Positions 61,739 through 64,000 of a stretch of DNA of 64,000 nucleotides are shown piece after piece. A model generated the notes under the pieces. It was not told where the DNA came from and searched no databases. It saw only the letters and a program-made list of their open reading frames with translations. Every line of letters begins with the position of its first letter. Position 1 is the stretch's first letter. The DNA lies in the NCBI RefSeq assembly GCF_036231905.1, contig NZ_JAZARE010000002.1, forward strand, positions 558,001 through 622,000. Direction: 5' to 3'. The position numbers and the translations under genes were made by a program. This DNA is from CAMLIZ01 sp036231905 (lineage in GTDB: Bacteria > Pseudomonadota > Gammaproteobacteria > Burkholderiales > Burkholderiaceae_C).

Positions 61739-63991
61739 ATGCTCCGCACATCGACACGCCTTCAGCGGCTCGCACTGCTCGCCATGGCTCCCCTGTGGTG
61801 CTTGCTGGGCGCGTGCGGCGGTGCAGATTCAGGTGACGGCTCGCCACCGCCCACCAGCACCACGCCCGATCCCTCCCCCGGGCCGTCGGCCACGGTCACC
61901 AGCGTGGTGGTCGAGCATCTGGCGAGCAGCGCTGAAGACAAGGTTCCGGTGACCTTCGGCCAGGCGTTTGCCCCTGGGGACCTGCCCGCAGGCAGCTTCA
62001 TCGCCGGCCGCGACAACAACGGCACCGTCGTGCCGCTACAGGCGGATGTGAAGGCCACGCATGCGGACGGTTCCATCCGCCATGCCATCTTGTCGGGTGT
62101 GCTGCCCGCGGTGGGCGCCAACGAAAGCCGCACGTTGAGCCTGGGCCGCAGTTCCGCGGCAACCGCGGGGCCGGCGATCACCCCCCAGGCGCTCGTCGCC
62201 GCAGGCTTTCGTGCCGCCGTGACCATCGAACTCGGTGGCCAGACCTACCGGGCATCGGCGGACGAAGCACTGCTGGGCGCATCGCGCATTGAATGGCTCT
62301 CCGGGCCGATCGCCACCGAATGGCTGCTCGCGGTGCCCTTCAGGACAGCGGCCGGCACAGCCCACCCGCACCTCATGGCCCGCTTTGCCGTGCGCGCGTA
62401 TGCCGGCCTCGACAAGGCGCGCGTGGACGTGATCGTGGAGAACAACTGGGCCTACGAACCCGCGCCGCAGAACTTCACCTACAAGGCGGTCATCGACGTG
62501 GGCGGCTCGCCGGCCTTCACGCAGGACAGCGTGGTGCACTATCACCATGCGCGCTGGCGCAAGACGCTGTGGTGGGGCAGCGAGCCGCAAGTGCATCTGC
62601 GGCACGACAACGCCTACCTGATGGCCACCAGGGCCATACCCAACTACGACCGCAGCGTGACGGTCACCACCGACCAGCTTGCCGCGCTGGCCAACCGTTG
62701 GGCCAGCGCCAAGAAGGGGCTGATGGCCCCGGGCCTGGTTGTCACCTACATGCCTACCACCGGCGGCCGCCCCGACATCGGGCCACTGCCGCAGTGGAGC
62801 GCCACCTATGTGCTCACCATGGACCGCACGGCCAAGGCCACCGTGCTGGGCACCGGCGACCTGGCCGGCAGCTGGCCCATCCACTACCGCAACCAGGCGA
62901 CCGACCTGCCGGTGACGGTGGCCGACTATCCCTACATGACGCTGCTGGGCCGCCCGGGCGACACGAACAACCCGGTCACCAAGAAGAGCGAGGCCTTTCC
63001 CGCGTGCGGAGGCATCTGCACCACCGAGCCGTACCAGTATTCGCCCGACTCCGCCCACCAGCCCTCGCTGGCCTACCTGCCCTACCTGATCACGGGCGAC
63101 CACTACTACCTGGAAGAGCTGCACTTCTGGACCAACTACAACACCTTCAAGGACAACCCCGGCTACCGCATGCGCGAGCAGGGGCTGCTCAAGTCCGACC
63201 AGGTGCGCGCCCAGGCATGGTCGCTGAGAACCCTGGGCCAGGCGGCCTACATCACGCCCGACAACCACCCGCTGAAGTCGCATTTCGTGCAGATGGTGCA
63301 CAACAACATCAACTGGTACACCTCGACCTTCGTGGCCGCGCAGCCAAACGCGCTGGGGTTCCTGGGTGGCACCGGCGTGGACGGCTTCCAGGCGATTGTC
63401 TATACAACCGCATCCGGCGCGAACACCGGCATGGCGCCCTGGCAGGACGACTTCTTCACCTGGAGCGTTGGCTATCTGGTGGAGCTGGGCTTCCAGGACG
63501 CGGCGCCCCTGTTGGCCTGGAAGGCCAAGTTCCCGGTCGGGCGCATGACCGCCCCCGGCTACTGCTGGATCGACGGCGCCACCTACGCGCTGGCCGTGCG
63601 GCCGTCAGCGACCGCGGCCCCCTACGGCACGTTTGCAGAGGCCTACCAGGCGACCATGCGATCGACAGATGCCAACGGCATGCCGGTGCCGCGTGTCAAC
63701 AGCACCGGCGCCAAGTACCTGGACCAGCCGTGCGCCAGCCAGGCCCAGGCCGATTGGCTGACACGGCTGGACATGGACAACCATGCCAGCCGCTCCGCTT
63801 GGAAGGCGGGCGAGATGACCGGCTATGCGAGCTCGGATTCGGGCTACCCCTCCAACATGCAACCCGCGCTGGCGGTTGCAGCCGACTCGGGCATCCCGCA
63901 AGCCGCGCAGGCGTGGAGCATGTTCATCAACCGCAGCGTCAAGCCCGACTACGGTACGGGCCCGCAATTCGCCATCGTGCCGAGGCAGTGA
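61739..63991 (+). CDS. Large lipoprotein with RIFT-barrel-like N-terminal domain
   Basis: A 750-residue lipoprotein. The signal ends LLGACGG; a serine/threonine/proline linker of about 30 residues follows. Residues about 65-150 (VPVTFGQAFAPGDLPAGSF, VVPLQADVKATHADGSIRHA) resemble the N-terminal RIFT barrel of exo-rhamnogalacturonan lyase/YetA-like proteins. The C-terminal half, rich in tryptophan and helices (HFWTNYNTF, ITPDNHPLKSHFV), could be an (alpha/alpha)6 toroid of a polysaccharide lyase or hydrolase. It probably acts on a polysaccharide at the cell surface; the reaction is not shown. The gene ends 9 bases before the right edge. Confidence 0.72.
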   Translation: MLRTSTRLQRLALLAMAPLWCLLGACGGADSGDGSPPPTSTTPDPSPGPSATVTSVVVEHLASSAEDKVPVTFGQAFAPGDLPAGSFIAGRDNNGTVVPLQADVKATHADGSIRHAILSGVLPAVGANESRTLSLGRSSAATAGPAITPQALVAAGFRAAVTIELGGQTYRASADEALLGASRIEWLSGPIATEWLLAVPFRTAAGTAHPHLMARFAVRAYAGLDKARVDVIVENNWAYEPAPQNFTYKAVIDVGGSPAFTQDSVVHYHHARWRKTLWWGSEPQVHLRHDNAYLMATRAIPNYDRSVTVTTDQLAALANRWASAKKGLMAPGLVVTYMPTTGGRPDIGPLPQWSATYVLTMDRTAKATVLGTGDLAGSWPIHYRNQATDLPVTVADYPYMTLLGRPGDTNNPVTKKSEAFPACGGICTTEPYQYSPDSAHQPSLAYLPYLITGDHYYLEELHFWTNYNTFKDNPGYRMREQGLLKSDQVRAQAWSLRTLGQAAYITPDNHPLKSHFVQMVHNNINWYTSTFVAAQPNALGFLGGTGVDGFQAIVYTTASGANTGMAPWQDDFFTWSVGYLVELGFQDAAPLLAWKAKFPVGRMTAPGYCWIDGATYALAVRPSATAAPYGTFAEAYQATMRSTDANGMPVPRVNSTGAKYLDQPCASQAQADWLTRLDMDNHASRSAWKAGEMTGYASSDSGYPSNMQPALAVAADSGIPQAAQAWSMFINRSVKPDYGTGPQFAIVPRQ

Positions 63992-64000
63992 AACGCGGCC

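Overview
The window is uniformly GC-rich, densely coded, and looks like the chromosome of a beta-proteobacterium of the order Burkholderiales (Rubrivivax/Caldimonas/Leptothrix/Comamonadaceae-like). Reasons: a Burkholderia-type porin, a Bug-family tripartite-tricarboxylate binding protein, livHMGF operons carrying an acyl-CoA ligase, a PEP-CTERM protein, a DUF3422 protein, and palindromic intergenic repeats of the kind common in this order. This is inference from gene content; no rRNA or tRNA gene was seen. No phage, insertion sequence or CRISPR array was found.

Left part (1-6.6 kb): a truncated lipase-like hydrolase, a PEP-CTERM protein, a nitronate monooxygenase, a two-gene export unit (GH13 alpha-amylase plus lipoprotein esterase), a DUF1810 protein and a lipoprotein. 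From 6.6 to 17.8 kb lies a divergent catabolic locus. Leftward runs livH-livM-livG-livF-acyl-CoA ligase-binding protein; rightward runs a TetR regulator, AtuA, an AtuA partner domain, a periplasmic binding protein and a crotonase. Together they suggest import, CoA activation and degradation of an organic acid, possibly terpenoid or branched, under TetR control. Two intergenic repeats interrupt the liv half.

From 17.8 to 29.9 kb are mostly metabolic genes: cytochrome b561 plus PepSY protein, fused pabB-pabC, acetyl-CoA synthetase (with a duplicated 3' tail), UPF0114, a CoA-transferase, an exported unknown, class I fumarase, ornithine cyclodeaminase and a divergent Lrp-type regulator. From 30 to 35.9 kb is an unusual neighbourhood: a thiamine-diphosphate enzyme behind a structured leader, a periplasmic binding protein paralogous to the one at 16 kb, a PAPS-dependent sulfotransferase, and a hybrid histidine kinase whose start overlaps the sulfotransferase end.

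From 36 to 47.2 kb: a peptidase C26 amidotransferase, an MscS channel, a second acyl-CoA ligase, a histone-deacetylase-fold amidohydrolase, the MoxR-DUF58-TgpA transglutaminase module, a lytic transglycosylase and an EEP nuclease. From 47.2 to 51.7 kb a TonB receptor-YfiR-CHASE-like/GGDEF/EAL operon looks like a trans-envelope c-di-GMP signalling unit. Next come a PHP phosphatase, a DMT transporter, a YciO/TsaC protein, a glutaredoxin, RidA, PlsY and DUF3422. The right end carries a LysR-controlled module (Bug binding protein, N-formylglutamate amidohydrolase, porin) and a large lipoprotein with an N-terminal RIFT-barrel-like pattern.
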